From Aquabacterium fontiphilum (GTDB taxonomy: Bacteria > Pseudomonadota > Gammaproteobacteria > Burkholderiales > Burkholderiaceae_C), in the NCBI RefSeq assembly GCF_009909205.1, contig NZ_JAAAPN010000010.1, forward strand, positions 62,001 to 126,000: 64,000 bases of DNA, read 5' to 3'. Shown in pieces: positions 29,789 to 39,191 of this stretch. Within the stretch, counting starts at the first letter, position 1, and each line of letters starts with the position of its first letter. Made by a program: the position numbers and the translations under genes. The notes under the pieces are model-generated. The model did no database searches. It was not told the origin of the DNA and saw nothing but the letters and a program-made list of their open reading frames with translations.

Positions 29789-31492
29789 GTGAGCAAGGAA
29801 TCCGGCGGATTCTTCAGGAAAGTAGCCAAGTTCGTGGCCAATCCGACGACGGACTGGGCTGAGCTGGACCGGGCGCGCACCTCCCCTGGCGAAAGCGAGT
29901 TCGCCAAAAGCGAGATCAAGGCCATGATCGAGCGCAAGCGGCGCAACGACTTCGTGCGCAAACGCGAACTCGACATGCTGCGCAAGATCCGCCGTGAAGG
30001 GCTCACGCCAGATGCTGCCCTCGCCCTGGGCAGCCCCTCGAACCTCGACCCCGAATCGAGCCCCCATGCGGGCGCGCGCTCGGACATGGCCGTGAAGGCC
30101 AAGATCGACGCCATCGAGCAGCAAATGGTGGGCGTGGTCACCCGCCAGCCAGTCGAAACCCCAGCCGCTCGCCCAAGCGTTCAGCCGATCCGGCTGCACG
30201 ACATGCCGTCCCCGCCCGACGCCATCACCAGCCCGGCCACGCTGCCCTACGAAGACACCGCACCGGAGATCTCGCAAGCCGTGCTCGACGCGGCACGTGG
30301 CGCCCTGCCCGGCGCCAGCGGCGCTCGCCCGGCCAGTGTGCCCACCCTCCAGGCCGCTCTTGATGTGATCGAGGTCATGCACGACCCCGAACTGGACGAG
30401 GCCGTCATCGCCTTCGCCAATGCCGACTTCGATCAGTGCGAACGCGGGCTGATGGCCCTGGTCCAGCCCGGGGCCGCGCGCCACGACCATCTGGATACCT
30501 GGATGGTGTTGTTTGATCTGTACCGCGCGTTGGATCTGCCCCAGAAGTTCGAACAGCTCGCTGTGGCCTTCCTGCAGAAGTTCGGCGTCTCACCACCCCA
30601 GTGGTATTCGCTGCCGGACAAGGTCAGCCGCTTCCTCGGGCAGGGCGAGCGCCCCCCCGCACTCTCCGGCGCAGCGCAGCCAGAGGCTGTACCTGCCGAC
30701 GACGTGGTGACGCGGGAAGGCTGGCTCGCGCCTGCCGTGCTGGACACGGACGCCATGGCCGCGTTACGCATTGCCTGTCTGCAGCTGCCCCGTCCCTGGA
30801 CCATGTCATGGGACCACGTCCAGGACATCCGCCCCGAGGGGGCCGCCATGCTGGCCCAGACCATGAACCAATGGGCCAACGATGGTCAGCCACTGGTCTG
30901 GCACGGCATCGAGGTCCTGCTCGACCGCCTGGCCGAGCTCAGCCCCACAGGTTCGCGTGACGCCGATCCGGCTTTCTGGATGCTGAAGCTGGCGATCTTG
31001 CGGCTGACCAACCGCCCGGAGCTGTTCGATGAGGTGGCCATCGACTACTGTGTCACCTACGAGCTCAGCCCCCCCTCCTGGGAGCCAGCCCGGGGCCAAG
31101 TGCTCACCACCGCTGACACCGTCAGCCCGCCCACCCGGCCGCTGTCGCATGTCAGCGAGGTCACGACCAGCTTCGTCGAGTCGCAGATGCACGACGATGT
31201 CGAGTTCGTGCAGGTGGCGACACTCAACCTATCCGGCCAGTTGCTCGGCGACATCGGCGACACCTTGGCCAAGCTGGACGACCAGCTGGGAGCCAGCGTC
31301 ACGCTGGAAATCGACTGCCAGCATCTGCTGCGCGTTGATTTCATCGCTGCAGGCGATCTGCTCAACTGGGTGCTTGCCCGTCGCAGTGAGGGCCGCGAGG
31401 TGCATTTCATGCAACCTCACCGGCTCGTGGCGCTCTTCTTCGGCGCCATGGGCATCAACGAACACGCGCGCGTCAAGCTTCAGCACGTCTGA
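29789..31492 (+). CDS. STAS-domain protein of unknown function
   Basis: This 567-residue cytosolic protein has three parts. The N-terminus is charged (FFRKVAKFVANPTTDWAELDRARTS...AMIERKRRNDFVRKRELDMLRKIRREG). A middle region of helical repeats includes two similar units (DTWMVLFDLYRALDLPQKFEQLAVAFLQKFGVSPPQWYSL; PAFWMLKLAILRLTNRPELFDEVAIDYCVTYELSPPSWE). The C-terminal ~100 residues look like a STAS domain (FVQVATLNLSGQLLGDIGDTL...IDCQHLLRVDFIAAGDLLNWV). The position of the usual phosphoacceptor serine is alanine. It starts with GTG. It lies between dksA and hslV, as in related genomes as far as I recall; function unknown. Confidence 0.8.
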   Translation: MSKESGGFFRKVAKFVANPTTDWAELDRARTSPGESEFAKSEIKAMIERKRRNDFVRKRELDMLRKIRREGLTPDAALALGSPSNLDPESSPHAGARSDMAVKAKIDAIEQQMVGVVTRQPVETPAARPSVQPIRLHDMPSPPDAITSPATLPYEDTAPEISQAVLDAARGALPGASGARPASVPTLQAALDVIEVMHDPELDEAVIAFANADFDQCERGLMALVQPGAARHDHLDTWMVLFDLYRALDLPQKFEQLAVAFLQKFGVSPPQWYSLPDKVSRFLGQGERPPALSGAAQPEAVPADDVVTREGWLAPAVLDTDAMAALRIACLQLPRPWTMSWDHVQDIRPEGAAMLAQTMNQWANDGQPLVWHGIEVLLDRLAELSPTGSRDADPAFWMLKLAILRLTNRPELFDEVAIDYCVTYELSPPSWEPARGQVLTTADTVSPPTRPLSHVSEVTTSFVESQMHDDVEFVQVATLNLSGQLLGDIGDTLAKLDDQLGASVTLEIDCQHLLRVDFIAAGDLLNWVLARRSEGREVHFMQPHRLVALFFGAMGINEHARVKLQHV

Positions 31493-31583
31493 TCGACGCC
31501 ACCGATCAGGCCGGTATCAGGGTGCCTCTTGAAACCGGGCGAAGCGCCGCCATCTACCCGGCTTTGTACACCCATTTCCGGAC

Positions 31584-32132
31584 ATGGACTCCTATCACGG
31601 CACCACCATCGTCAGCGTTCGCCGGCAGACCGACCAGGGCTGGCAAGTCGCCATTGGCGGCGACGGTCAGGTCACCCTGGGCCACATCGTCGTCAAGGCC
31701 AGCGCGCGCAAGGTGCGCAAGCTCTATCGCGACCAAGTCCTCGCCGGCTTTGCCGGGGCCACGGCTGACGCCTTCACGCTGTTCGAGCGCTTCGAGGCCA
31801 AGCTTGAGAAGCACCAGGGGCACCTGGCCCGCGCTGCGGTCGAGCTGACCCGCGACTGGCGAACCGACCGTGTCCTGCGCCGGCTGGAGGCCATGCTGGC
31901 CGTGGCCGACCGCGAGACCTCGCTGATCATCACAGGCAACGGCGACGTGCTGGAGCCCGAGCACGGCATCATCGCCATCGGCTCTGGCGGGGCGTATGCC
32001 CAGGCTGCGGCACGCGCCTTGCTGCAGCACACCGCTCTGCCTGCGGCCGATGTGGTCAAGCGCTCGCTCGAGATTGCCGGCGACCTGTGCATCTACACCA
32101 ACCAGAACCACACCCTGGAGACGCTGGGCTGA
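31584..32132 (+). CDS. hslV: ATP-dependent protease subunit HslV
   Basis: HslV (ClpQ) is the proteasome-like peptidase of the HslUV heat-shock protease. The 182-residue protein begins MDSYHG, then TTIVSVRR, so the mature chain would start at the catalytic Thr7. The blocks [37 protein letters not shown] and [15 protein letters not shown] are diagnostic. A four-residue insertion ([14 protein letters not shown]) relative to E. coli is present. hslU follows 19 bases after the stop, so the two form an operon. Confidence 0.98.
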   Translation: MDSYHGTTIVSVRRQTDQGWQVAIGGDGQVTLGHIVVKASARKVRKLYRDQVLAGFAGATADAFTLFERFEAKLEKHQGHLARAAVELTRDWRTDRVLRRLEAMLAVADRETSLIITGNGDVLEPEHGIIAIGSGGAYAQAAARALLQHTALPAADVVKRSLEIAGDLCIYTNQNHTLETLG

Positions 32133-32151
32133 GGCCGCGCGCAGACACACC

Positions 32152-33480
32152 ATGAGCATGACACCCCAGGAAATCGTCAGCGAGCTCGACCGCCACATCA
32201 TCGGCCAGCGCGACGCCAAGCGGGCCGTCGCCATCGCCCTGCGCAACCGCTGGCGCCGCCAGCAGGTCGATGACAAGCTGCGTGGCGAAATCACGCCCAA
32301 GAACATCCTGATGATCGGCCCCACCGGCGTGGGCAAGACCGAGATCGCGCGCCGACTGGCCAAGCTGGCTGATGCCCCGTTCATCAAGGTCGAGGCCACG
32401 AAGTTCACCGAGGTGGGCTATGTGGGCAAGGACGTCGACACCATCGTGCGCGATCTGGTCGAGGCCGCCATCAAGCAAGAGCGCGCGCGCCAGATGCAGG
32501 CCCAGCGTGCCCGCGCCGAGGACGCCGCCGAAGACCGCATCCTCGATGTGCTCGTTCCGCCGCCGCGCAACGAGCTGGGTTTCAGCGCACCGCCAGCCGA
32601 CAGCACGGCCCGCCAGGTGATGCGCAAGCGCCTGCGCGAGGGCACGCTGGACGACAAGGAGATCGAGGTCGAGCTGGCCGAGGCCAAGCCCGCCGCCGTC
32701 GAGATCATGGGCCCCTCGGGCATGGAGGAGATGGCCGAGCAGCTTCGTGGCATGTTCGCCCAGCTCGGCCAGGGCAAGCGCAAGATGCGCAAGGTGACCG
32801 TCGCCGAAGCCCGCGCACAGCTCATCGAAGAAGAAGCCGCCAAGCTGCTCAATGAAGACGACATCCGCGCGCGCGCGCTGGAGCGTGCCGAACAGAACGG
32901 CATCGTGTTCATCGATGAAATCGACAAGGTGGCCTCGCGCTCGGACGCCCAGGGCGCCGATGTGTCCCGCCAAGGCGTGCAACGCGACCTGCTGCCGCTG
33001 GTCGAGGGCACGACAGTCAACACCAAGTACGGCATGGTCAAGACCGACCACATGCTGTTCATCGCCTCAGGCGCCTTCCACCTCAGCCGGCCCAGCGACC
33101 TCATTCCCGAGCTGCAGGGGCGGTTTCCGATCCGGGTCGAGCTCGCGCCCTTGTCCGTGGACGACTTCGAGGCCATCCTGACCCAGCCCTCGGCCAGCCT
33201 GATCAAGCAGTACCAGGCGCTGCTCGCCACCGAAGGCGTGAATCTGTCCTTCCAGGGCGATGCGGTCCGCCGGATCGCCGAACTGGCTCATCAGGTCAAC
33301 GAGCGCACCGAGAACATTGGCGCGCGGCGGCTGGCCACCCTGCTGGAGCGCCTGCTGGAAGACCTGTCATTCGATGCGCCCAACCTGTCTGGTCAGGCTC
33401 GGATGATCGATGCGGCAGAAGTGGATCGGCGGTTGGGCGAGCTGGCCGGCAACGAAGACCTGTCGCGCTTCATTCTGTGA
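32152..33480 (+). CDS. hslU: ATP-dependent protease ATPase subunit HslU
   Basis: HslU (ClpY) is the AAA+ unfoldase that feeds substrates to HslV. The 442-residue protein has Walker A GPTGVGKT (56-63), Walker B in [11 protein letters not shown], the pore-loop region near EVGYVGKDV, and ends LSRFIL, the C-terminal tail that inserts into HslV and activates it. The ATG at 32152 is followed by a second ATG two codons later, either of which could be used. The last 11 bases overlap the 3' end of the convergent coaX gene. Confidence 0.98.
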   Translation: MSMTPQEIVSELDRHIIGQRDAKRAVAIALRNRWRRQQVDDKLRGEITPKNILMIGPTGVGKTEIARRLAKLADAPFIKVEATKFTEVGYVGKDVDTIVRDLVEAAIKQERARQMQAQRARAEDAAEDRILDVLVPPPRNELGFSAPPADSTARQVMRKRLREGTLDDKEIEVELAEAKPAAVEIMGPSGMEEMAEQLRGMFAQLGQGKRKMRKVTVAEARAQLIEEEAAKLLNEDDIRARALERAEQNGIVFIDEIDKVASRSDAQGADVSRQGVQRDLLPLVEGTTVNTKYGMVKTDHMLFIASGAFHLSRPSDLIPELQGRFPIRVELAPLSVDDFEAILTQPSASLIKQYQALLATEGVNLSFQGDAVRRIAELAHQVNERTENIGARRLATLLERLLEDLSFDAPNLSGQARMIDAAEVDRRLGELAGNEDLSRFIL

Positions 33481-34246
33481 CCGTCGGGGCCAGCGCCAGC
33501 AGGCCCTCGAAGATCAGGTTTTCGACCACGGTGGCGGGCAAGGTGTCGATGTGCGACAGGCGCGACACGGCCCCGCCCGACATCACCAACTGCGGCGCCC
33601 GGCCGCAGTGCTGCTGAAGCCGCCGCATCAGGCGCTCGATGGCGCCGGCGATGGCATCGGTGCCGCCGCTCATCAGCGCATCGCTCGTGTTGCGCGGGAA
33701 GTCGCGCACCTCACCCGTCGGCACCTTCAGGCCAGCCGTGCCACTTTCCAGCGCCCGGTACATCAGGCCAAAGCCCGGCAAAATTAGCCCACCCAGGAAA
33801 CGGCCCTGGGCATCGATGGCGTCCACGGTCACCGCCGTGCCCACCATGACGGCAATGGCCGGTGGCGGGTCTTGCGGGTGCTCGCGCAACACGTGCTGCC
33901 GTGCGCCGACAATGGCCGCCCAGCGGTCTGCGCCCAGGCGATGCGGGTGTTCATAGCCGTTTTCCACCCCGGCCGCCTGCCGTGAGGCCGCCACCCACCT
34001 GGGGGCAAGGCCCCACCCCTCGGCCAACTGTTCTTCCACGCGACGCTTGATCGCCTCCCCGGCCACCACGCAACCCAACATGGCCGTGGGCCGTGGCGTC
34101 AAGGCACGCCAGCCCATTTCCCAGAGGTAGTCGATGTCTTCCAGCACGACGGCACCATGCGCCAGCAGCGGTGCGCCGGGCACCGCCCCCCCATAGAGGC
34201 CCCACTTCAGACGGGTGTTGCCGATATCGATGAGGAGGAACGACAT
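33470..34246 (-). CDS. coaX: Type III pantothenate kinase
   Basis: CoaX catalyses the first step of coenzyme A synthesis and needs a monovalent cation. The 258-residue protein starts [16 protein letters not shown], with the phosphate-binding motif DIGNT, and has [11 protein letters not shown] and [10 protein letters not shown] in the ASKHA fold. The ATG at 34246 is set by alignment. In many Burkholderiales coaX follows birA; here it stands alone, divergent from the chalcone-isomerase-like gene and overlapping the hslU 3' end by 11 bases. Confidence 0.95.
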   Translation of the reverse strand: MSFLLIDIGNTRLKWGLYGGAVPGAPLLAHGAVVLEDIDYLWEMGWRALTPRPTAMLGCVVAGEAIKRRVEEQLAEGWGLAPRWVAASRQAAGVENGYEHPHRLGADRWAAIVGARQHVLREHPQDPPPAIAVMVGTAVTVDAIDAQGRFLGGLILPGFGLMYRALESGTAGLKVPTGEVRDFPRNTSDALMSGGTDAIAGAIERLMRRLQQHCGRAPQLVMSGGAVSRLSHIDTLPATVVENLIFEGLLALAPTVTE

Positions 34247-34489
34247 GGGAAAGCTCGCAGACAGGCGTAACGCCCAGAAGAAAGCCAGCATTGTCGGCGA
34301 AGAACACCCTACAAGCGCCCAGACCATGACGCTCCTTGGCACCAAGGGCAAACCATGCCCTCGGTTACCCTGAGGTTGACGCGCCGACGCGGCATCCTGC
34401 ACGACATATCGGGATCAACCCTGTCGTCTCGCTCGCATAATCTTCCGTTGAGACAGCACTTCATCCCGTTGGACAACCAAGGAGATTTC

Positions 34490-35071
34490 ATGAAAGCCAT
34501 TTTGCGTACCACCCTGGCCGGTGCCATTCTGAGCCTGGCGCTGGGCGCCCATGCGGCCGTTGACGTCAGCGGCATCAAGTTCAACGACACGGTGTCGGTG
34601 GCCGGCCAGACCCTGCAGCTCAATGGCGCTGGCAAGCGCGTCCGCATCATCGTCGACGTCTATGCCATGGGGCTGTATGTGCCCAAAGTGGAAAACGACG
34701 CCGCGGCACTGATGCGCGGCCCGGGCCCTAAGAGCGTGCAGATCGTGCTGATGCGTGACCTCAGCGGCGAGGACTTCGCGGAAGCCATGATCAAGGGCTT
34801 CAATCAGAACCACAGCGACGCCGACCGCGCTCGCTTCCAGCCCCGCCTCGACGAGCTCAGCGCCGCCATGCGCGGCTTCGGCAAGATCACCAAGGGCACC
34901 GTCGTCAACATGAACCAGGTGCCTGGTGCGGGTCTGCGCGTGCTGGTCAATGGCGAACAGCGCGCCAAGGACATCCCGGGCGACGACTTCTACGCCGCCA
35001 TTCTGAAGATCTGGCTGGGCGACAAGCCTGCCGACTCGGACCTGAAGAACGCGCTGCTGAAGAACCGCTGA
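34490..35071 (+). CDS. Secreted chalcone isomerase-like protein
   Basis: The 193-residue protein has a Sec signal peptide (MKAILRTTLAGAILSLALGAHA, cleavage after AHA) and a chalcone-isomerase-like fold (VSGIKFNDTVSVAGQTLQLNGAGKRVRIIVDVYAMGLYVP; later RGFGKITKGTVVNMNQVPG and LKIWLGDKPADSDLKNALL). Bacterial members of this periplasmic family have no proven catalytic activity and are thought to bind fatty acids or similar ligands. AAGGAGA lies five bases before the ATG, a strong ribosome-binding site. It probably has its own promoter in the 243-bp gap to coaX, where I found no convincing -35/-10 pair. Confidence 0.88.
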   Translation: MKAILRTTLAGAILSLALGAHAAVDVSGIKFNDTVSVAGQTLQLNGAGKRVRIIVDVYAMGLYVPKVENDAAALMRGPGPKSVQIVLMRDLSGEDFAEAMIKGFNQNHSDADRARFQPRLDELSAAMRGFGKITKGTVVNMNQVPGAGLRVLVNGEQRAKDIPGDDFYAAILKIWLGDKPADSDLKNALLKNR

Positions 35072-35167
35072 GGGGACGGGCTGCCCCGCGTGACGCAATG
35101 CGCACGGGGGGCGGGCCATCACGCCACGGCCCTTGCCCCGGACGCCAGCCTGACCGATAACATCAAC

Positions 35168-36031
35168 ATGCCGCTGTCGCCCGCACACACCATCGACGCC
35201 CCCTTACCCAGTCTGCAGCACTGGGTGGATGCCCTGTTGGATGCGCCCGTGCCTGTGCTGCCAGGCACCGTGGCCGAACTGAGCCAGTTGCGCGACATCG
35301 AAGACAGCCATGGCAGCGTGGACGCCCACACGCTGTCTGAAGCATTCGGTCACGACCCGTTGATGACGCTCAGCGTGCTGACGCACGCGGCGCGCCACTG
35401 CCGGCGCGCCGGCGTCGAGCCCCCCGAAACGCTGGTGGGTGCCATCGTGATGCTGGGCATTGGCCCGTTCTTCAAGGCGTACGAAGCACCCGTTTCCGTG
35501 CTGGATTGGCTGCGCCCCCACCCCGAGGCCATCAGCGGTCTGCTGAAGGTCGTCACCCGTGCGCGGCGCGCCTCGCGCTTTGCGGTGAGCTTCGCGCTGA
35601 GGCGGCAGGACGAAGACGCGGTGGTCATTCAGGAAGCTGCGCTGCTGCACGACTTTGCTGAGATGATGCTGTGGTGTCATGCACCTGCCCTGGCACAGAC
35701 CATGGCCAGCCGGCTGGCGGACGATCACACCCTTCGCTCGGCACAGGTGCAACGCGATGTGCTCGGCATCGAACTCGGCGATCTGGCCCAGTTGCTGATG
35801 CGCGCATGGAGCCTGCCGCCCCTGCTGATTGAGTGCACCGACGACCGCATTGCCCACCATCCCAAGATCCGCACCACCATGCTGGCCGTGCGCTTGGCTC
35901 GCCATTCTCAGCACGGCTGGGAAGACCCGCACGCCGTGGCCGCCCTGCCCGATGACGTCGCCGACGTCGCCGCGCTGCTGAACGTCTCGCGCGATGCGGC
36001 CTGGAATCTGATCCAGGGCATCGACAGCTGA
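35168..36031 (+). CDS. HDOD-domain protein
   Basis: This 287-residue protein is a single HDOD domain: a helical bundle related to HD phosphohydrolases, found in regulators of chemotaxis, virulence and cell cycle. Recognisable blocks are PVPVLPGTVAELSQLRD, DPLMTLSVLTHAARH, GAIVMLGIGPFFKA, IQEAALLHDFAEMMLWCHAP and ALLNVSRDAAWNLIQGI. The HD metal pair is not clearly kept apart from the HDFAE segment. I start at ATG 35168; a GTG at 35090 is a weaker alternative. It lies 96 bases after the chalcone-isomerase-like gene and is convergent with sppA, 7 bases away. Function unknown. Confidence 0.85.
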   Translation: MPLSPAHTIDAPLPSLQHWVDALLDAPVPVLPGTVAELSQLRDIEDSHGSVDAHTLSEAFGHDPLMTLSVLTHAARHCRRAGVEPPETLVGAIVMLGIGPFFKAYEAPVSVLDWLRPHPEAISGLLKVVTRARRASRFAVSFALRRQDEDAVVIQEAALLHDFAEMMLWCHAPALAQTMASRLADDHTLRSAQVQRDVLGIELGDLAQLLMRAWSLPPLLIECTDDRIAHHPKIRTTMLAVRLARHSQHGWEDPHAVAALPDDVADVAALLNVSRDAAWNLIQGIDS

Positions 36032-36038
36032 AACCGCC

Positions 36039-36995
36039 TCAGCGCCAGACCGCGCCGACCCGCAGCGCGTCAACTGCACCCGCGCCAATGGCCGCCCCGA
36101 AACGCTTGGCCAGGCGGTCGACCAGATGGTCTTTTTGGGTGTAGTCGACGATGTCCTCGACCTTCACCACCTCCCGCGCGACCTGATCCAGGCTGCCCAG
36201 CCGATCGGCGAGACCGAGCTGAACGGCCTGCTGGCCGTTCCAGAACAGGCCCGAGAAGGTATCTTCGCTCTCCTTGAGGCGCTTGCCGCGTCCCTGGCGC
36301 ACCACCGCAACAAACTGTTCGTGGATCTGCTCGATCATGGCCTGTGCCAGGCTCTCCTGCTCGGCGTCGCGGGGGGAGAACGGGTCCAGCATGCCCTTGT
36401 TGCTACCCGAGGTCAGCAGCCGGCGCTCCACGCCGATCTTGTCCATCAGACCGACAAAGCCAAACCCATTCATCAGCACACCGATCGAGCCCACCACCGA
36501 CGCCTTGTCAACGAAGATCTCGTCGGCAGCCACGGCGATGTAGTAAGCAGCCGATGCGCACATCTCCTCGCAAACGGCGTAGACCTTCTTCTTGTGCAGC
36601 GCCTTGAGCCGGCGGATCTCGTCGTTCACCAGGCCAGCCTGCACCGGGCTGCCACCTGGCGAATTGATGCGCAGCACCACCGCACGGGCCGCCTTGTCGG
36701 CGAAGGCATCCCGCAGCGAGCCAATCAGCCGATCGGCATTGGCCTCATCCTCCGGCCCGATGGCACCGCGCACTTCCACCAAGGCCGTGTGGGGCGTGGT
36801 CGGCGCGGCCGGCGCCATGTCACGCAGGGCCGACACCAGCACGACGGCGGCCACCAGCAGCCACACGACGCGCCAGAACCAGCGCCAGCGCGTCTCGCGC
36901 CTTTGCTGAGCGAGGTACGCGCGCGCGAAGTGTGCCATCAGCAACTCGTTCGGGGCGCTGCCATTCGAAGACGATTCGGGGGTGGGGTTGCTCAT
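36039..36995 (-). CDS. sppA: Signal peptide peptidase SppA-like, S49 family
   Basis: SppA is an inner-membrane serine protease that degrades leftover signal peptides. This is the half-length form (318 residues) with an N-terminal anchor (about 39-57, WFWRVVWLLVAAVVLVSAL). The Ser/Lys dyad is visible: S148 in CASAAYYIA as nucleophile and K200 in SGSNKGMLDPF as general base, equivalent to Ser147/Lys199 in the Bacillus enzyme. NSPGGSPVQAG is the conserved oxyanion region. It follows the Rieske gene by 27 bases. Confidence 0.94.
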   Translation of the reverse strand: MSNPTPESSSNGSAPNELLMAHFARAYLAQQRRETRWRWFWRVVWLLVAAVVLVSALRDMAPAAPTTPHTALVEVRGAIGPEDEANADRLIGSLRDAFADKAARAVVLRINSPGGSPVQAGLVNDEIRRLKALHKKKVYAVCEEMCASAAYYIAVAADEIFVDKASVVGSIGVLMNGFGFVGLMDKIGVERRLLTSGSNKGMLDPFSPRDAEQESLAQAMIEQIHEQFVAVVRQGRGKRLKESEDTFSGLFWNGQQAVQLGLADRLGSLDQVAREVVKVEDIVDYTQKDHLVDRLAKRFGAAIGAGAVDALRVGAVWR

Positions 36996-37022
36996 GGGAT
37001 GGATGAGGATGAAAGGGCCGCG

Positions 37023-37403
37023 TCAGGCTGAAACCGGCTGCAGGCGATCCGTAGGATACCAATACAGCTGGCCATCGCGCTCGTCCAGACGGACGGCATG
37101 CAGACGGGCCCCCACGCAGGGGCCACTCACGCACTGCCCGCTGGGCGGGTCGTACAACGCGCCATGGACGGAGCAGATCAGGTGGCGCCGCTCCTGATCC
37201 CAGAACTTGCCGGGCTGCCAATCCATCTCGGCCGGCACATGGGCGCAGCGGTTGAGGTAAGCCACCGCGCGCCCTTGATGGCGAACGGCAAAGGCCTGGA
37301 CGGTGCGTCCGAACTCGACCACGTCGAACAGCACGGCGTCACCACCGTCGCGCAGCGCGTCCGCCGCACACAGCCACTGTGGCTCGCAGGCCTGCTCAGG
37401 CAT
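37023..37403 (-). CDS. Rieske [2Fe-2S] protein
   Basis: This 126-residue soluble protein has a complete Rieske cluster motif: CxH at C53/H55 (NRCAHVPAEMDW) and CxxH at C77/H80 (LICSVHGALYDPPSGQCVSGPCVG). Small free-standing Rieske proteins usually serve as electron carriers, but the redox partner is unknown. The start overlaps the end of the upstream HAD phosphatase gene by 8 bases, and sppA follows in the same direction, a recurrent rluC-HAD-Rieske-sppA order in Burkholderiales (from memory). Confidence 0.92.
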   Translation of the reverse strand: MPEQACEPQWLCAADALRDGGDAVLFDVVEFGRTVQAFAVRHQGRAVAYLNRCAHVPAEMDWQPGKFWDQERRHLICSVHGALYDPPSGQCVSGPCVGARLHAVRLDERDGQLYWYPTDRLQPVSA

Positions 37404-38079
37404 GCTGCGCCAGCCAATCGTGCAGCTCGATCATCGAGTGAGCCACGAAACGGGGGTTGTACTGGTGAAACGACGCTGGCTCGTGCGCACCGTAGCTCAC
37501 AGCCAGCGCATGGGTGCCTGCGTTGCGCGCCAACTGCAGATCGTGGGTGGTGTCGCCCACCATCAGAGTGCGCTCCGGGTCGACGCCGAACTCGCTGATC
37601 AGCTCCAGCAGCATGCGTGGATGGGGCTTGGAGGCAGTTTCGTCGGCAGTGCGCGTGCCATCGAACATGCCCTTGAGCTCGACATGGGCCAGGGCTTCGT
37701 TGAGCCCCTGGCGGGACTTGCCCGTGGCCACAGCCAGCCAGTGGTTGCGCGCCTTGAGCGCATGCAACAGGTCGATCGTGCCCTGAAACAGGCTGAGTTC
37801 ATGCTGACGGCGGAAGTAATGATGGCGGTAGCGCAGGCCCAGCTCGGGCACCCGCTCGGGTGGCAGACCAGGCGCCACGTGGGCCAGCGCGTCGTGCAGG
37901 CCCAGGCCGATCACGTAGGCGGCATCGGTCCGGGAGGGCACGGCCAGCCCAAGGTCGGCACAGGCCGCCTGGATGCAGCCGACGATCAGCGCCGTCGAGT
38001 CATAGAGCGTGCCGTCCCAGTCGAAGACGATCAGATCATAGTTGCGCGGACGCAGTCCGGTGTCGGTCAACCCCGTCAC
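37396..38079 (-). CDS. HAD-superfamily phosphatase, phosphoglycolate-phosphatase-like
   Basis: A 227-residue HAD subfamily IA hydrolase with nucleophile motif FDWDGTLYDS, the threonine/serine block VATGKSRQG, KPHPRML as motif III and MVGDTTHDLQLARNAG as motif IV. It resembles Gph but specificity cannot be fixed; a housekeeping role in removing damaged phosphorylated metabolites is plausible. The GTG at 38079 is preferred because AGGAG sits five bases upstream; a longer frame reaches 38127. It lies between rluC (59 bases upstream) and the Rieske gene, which it overlaps. Confidence 0.9.
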   Translation of the reverse strand: MTGLTDTGLRPRNYDLIVFDWDGTLYDSTALIVGCIQAACADLGLAVPSRTDAAYVIGLGLHDALAHVAPGLPPERVPELGLRYRHHYFRRQHELSLFQGTIDLLHALKARNHWLAVATGKSRQGLNEALAHVELKGMFDGTRTADETASKPHPRMLLELISEFGVDPERTLMVGDTTHDLQLARNAGTHALAVSYGAHEPASFHQYNPRFVAHSMIELHDWLAQHA

Positions 38080-38138
38080 ATGGGCTCCTGTGTGATGCTG
38101 AAAGAGATGGTGCGGGCAAACGAGCACGCACCATGACT

Positions 38139-39191
38139 TTAGCCGGCTGGCGCGTCCGGTGCAGTCGGAGCCGGATGAAGGGCCGCGAGAAGATGGCGAC
38201 AGTCCTCCGGCAACTCGGCCTGCAAGGTCAGCTCCGCCCCGGTCACCGGGTGCGCCAGCCGCAGGTAACGGGCATGCAGGAACATGCGCTCGAAACGCCC
38301 GCCCGGCAGCTTGTCCCGATCGAGGCCGGCCAGCGGTGCCCCAGCCCGCGCCAGCGCCTTGTTGACCGCGAAGTCGCCGTACTTGTCATCGCCGACGATG
38401 GGATGCCCTTCGTGCGCCAGATGGACGCGGATCTGGTGCGTGCGCCCGGTCTTGATGGTGACGTCCAGCAAGCTGAACGCAGCGAAGCGGCGCACCACCT
38501 GCACCAGCGAGATCGAGCGGCGGCCGTCGTCATCGTCCTGCGCCACCGCCCGAACGCGGCGCTCACCCTCAGCCGTCAGGTATTTGTGTAACGCGACATC
38601 AATGACCTTCTTGCGCGCCGGCCAGCCGCCGACGACCAGGGCTGCATAGGTCTTGTGCGCCTGTCTGTTGCGAAAGACATCCTGTAGAGCAGTCAGCGCG
38701 CTGCGCTTCTTGGCGATCAGCAGCACGCCGGAGGTTTCCTTATCCAGGCGATGGACCAACTCCAGAAAGCGGGCTTGCGGCCGGGCGCGGCGCAATTGTT
38801 CAATCACGCCAAAGCTCACACCGCTGCCGCCATGGACGGCCACGCCAGCAGGCTTGTTGATGGCCAGCATGGCCTCGTCCTCAAACAGCACCGGGAACTC
38901 ACGCGCTGGTACGGCCGAGGCATCCGGATCAGGCTTTTCGGACAAGCGCAAAGGCGGCACACGCACCTCATCGCCCAGTTCCAGCCGCGTATCCGCCTGG
39001 GCCCGCCCCTTGTTCACCCGCACTTCGCCGGAGCGGATGATGCGGTAAACCAGGGTTTTGGGCGCACCTTTGAGTTCGCGAATGAGGAAATTGTCCAGTC
39101 GTTGGCCGGCGGAGCCTTCGTCGATCTGCAGGCGCTGCACGCCCTGGGTCGGGCTGGAATGGTTTTTCGCACCTATAATGGTTTGAGCCAC
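38139..39191 (-). CDS. rluC: 23S rRNA pseudouridine synthase RluC
   Basis: RluC forms pseudouridines 955, 2504 and 2580 in 23S rRNA. The 350-residue protein has an N-terminal S4 domain (QRLDNFLIRELKGAPKTLVYRIIRSGEVRVNKGRAQ) and the RluA-family motif HRLDKETSGVLLIAKK. The divergent pairing with rne, across a 694-bp gap, is the classical context and separates it from RluD. It starts with GTG at 39191 without a strong ribosome-binding site, so the exact start is less sure than the gene. Confidence 0.95.
   Translation of the reverse strand: MAQTIIGAKNHSSPTQGVQRLQIDEGSAGQRLDNFLIRELKGAPKTLVYRIIRSGEVRVNKGRAQADTRLELGDEVRVPPLRLSEKPDPDASAVPAREFPVLFEDEAMLAINKPAGVAVHGGSGVSFGVIEQLRRARPQARFLELVHRLDKETSGVLLIAKKRSALTALQDVFRNRQAHKTYAALVVGGWPARKKVIDVALHKYLTAEGERRVRAVAQDDDDGRRSISLVQVVRRFAAFSLLDVTIKTGRTHQIRVHLAHEGHPIVGDDKYGDFAVNKALARAGAPLAGLDRDKLPGGRFERMFLHARYLRLAHPVTGAELTLQAELPEDCRHLLAALHPAPTAPDAPAG
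39174..39179 (+). promoter_or_regulatory. Possible distal rne promoter -10 box
   Basis: A perfect TATAAT on the plus strand lies inside the first codons of the divergent rluC gene. If used, transcription would begin near 39186 and give an rne leader of about 700 bases. No good -35 hexamer is present at the right distance, so this is only a candidate. Confidence 0.25.

Noticed and set aside
34376-34446. Promoter of the chalcone-isomerase-like gene (TTGACG and CATAAT)
   Set aside because: The two hexamers are too far apart to form one sigma-70 promoter, and neither has a good partner.
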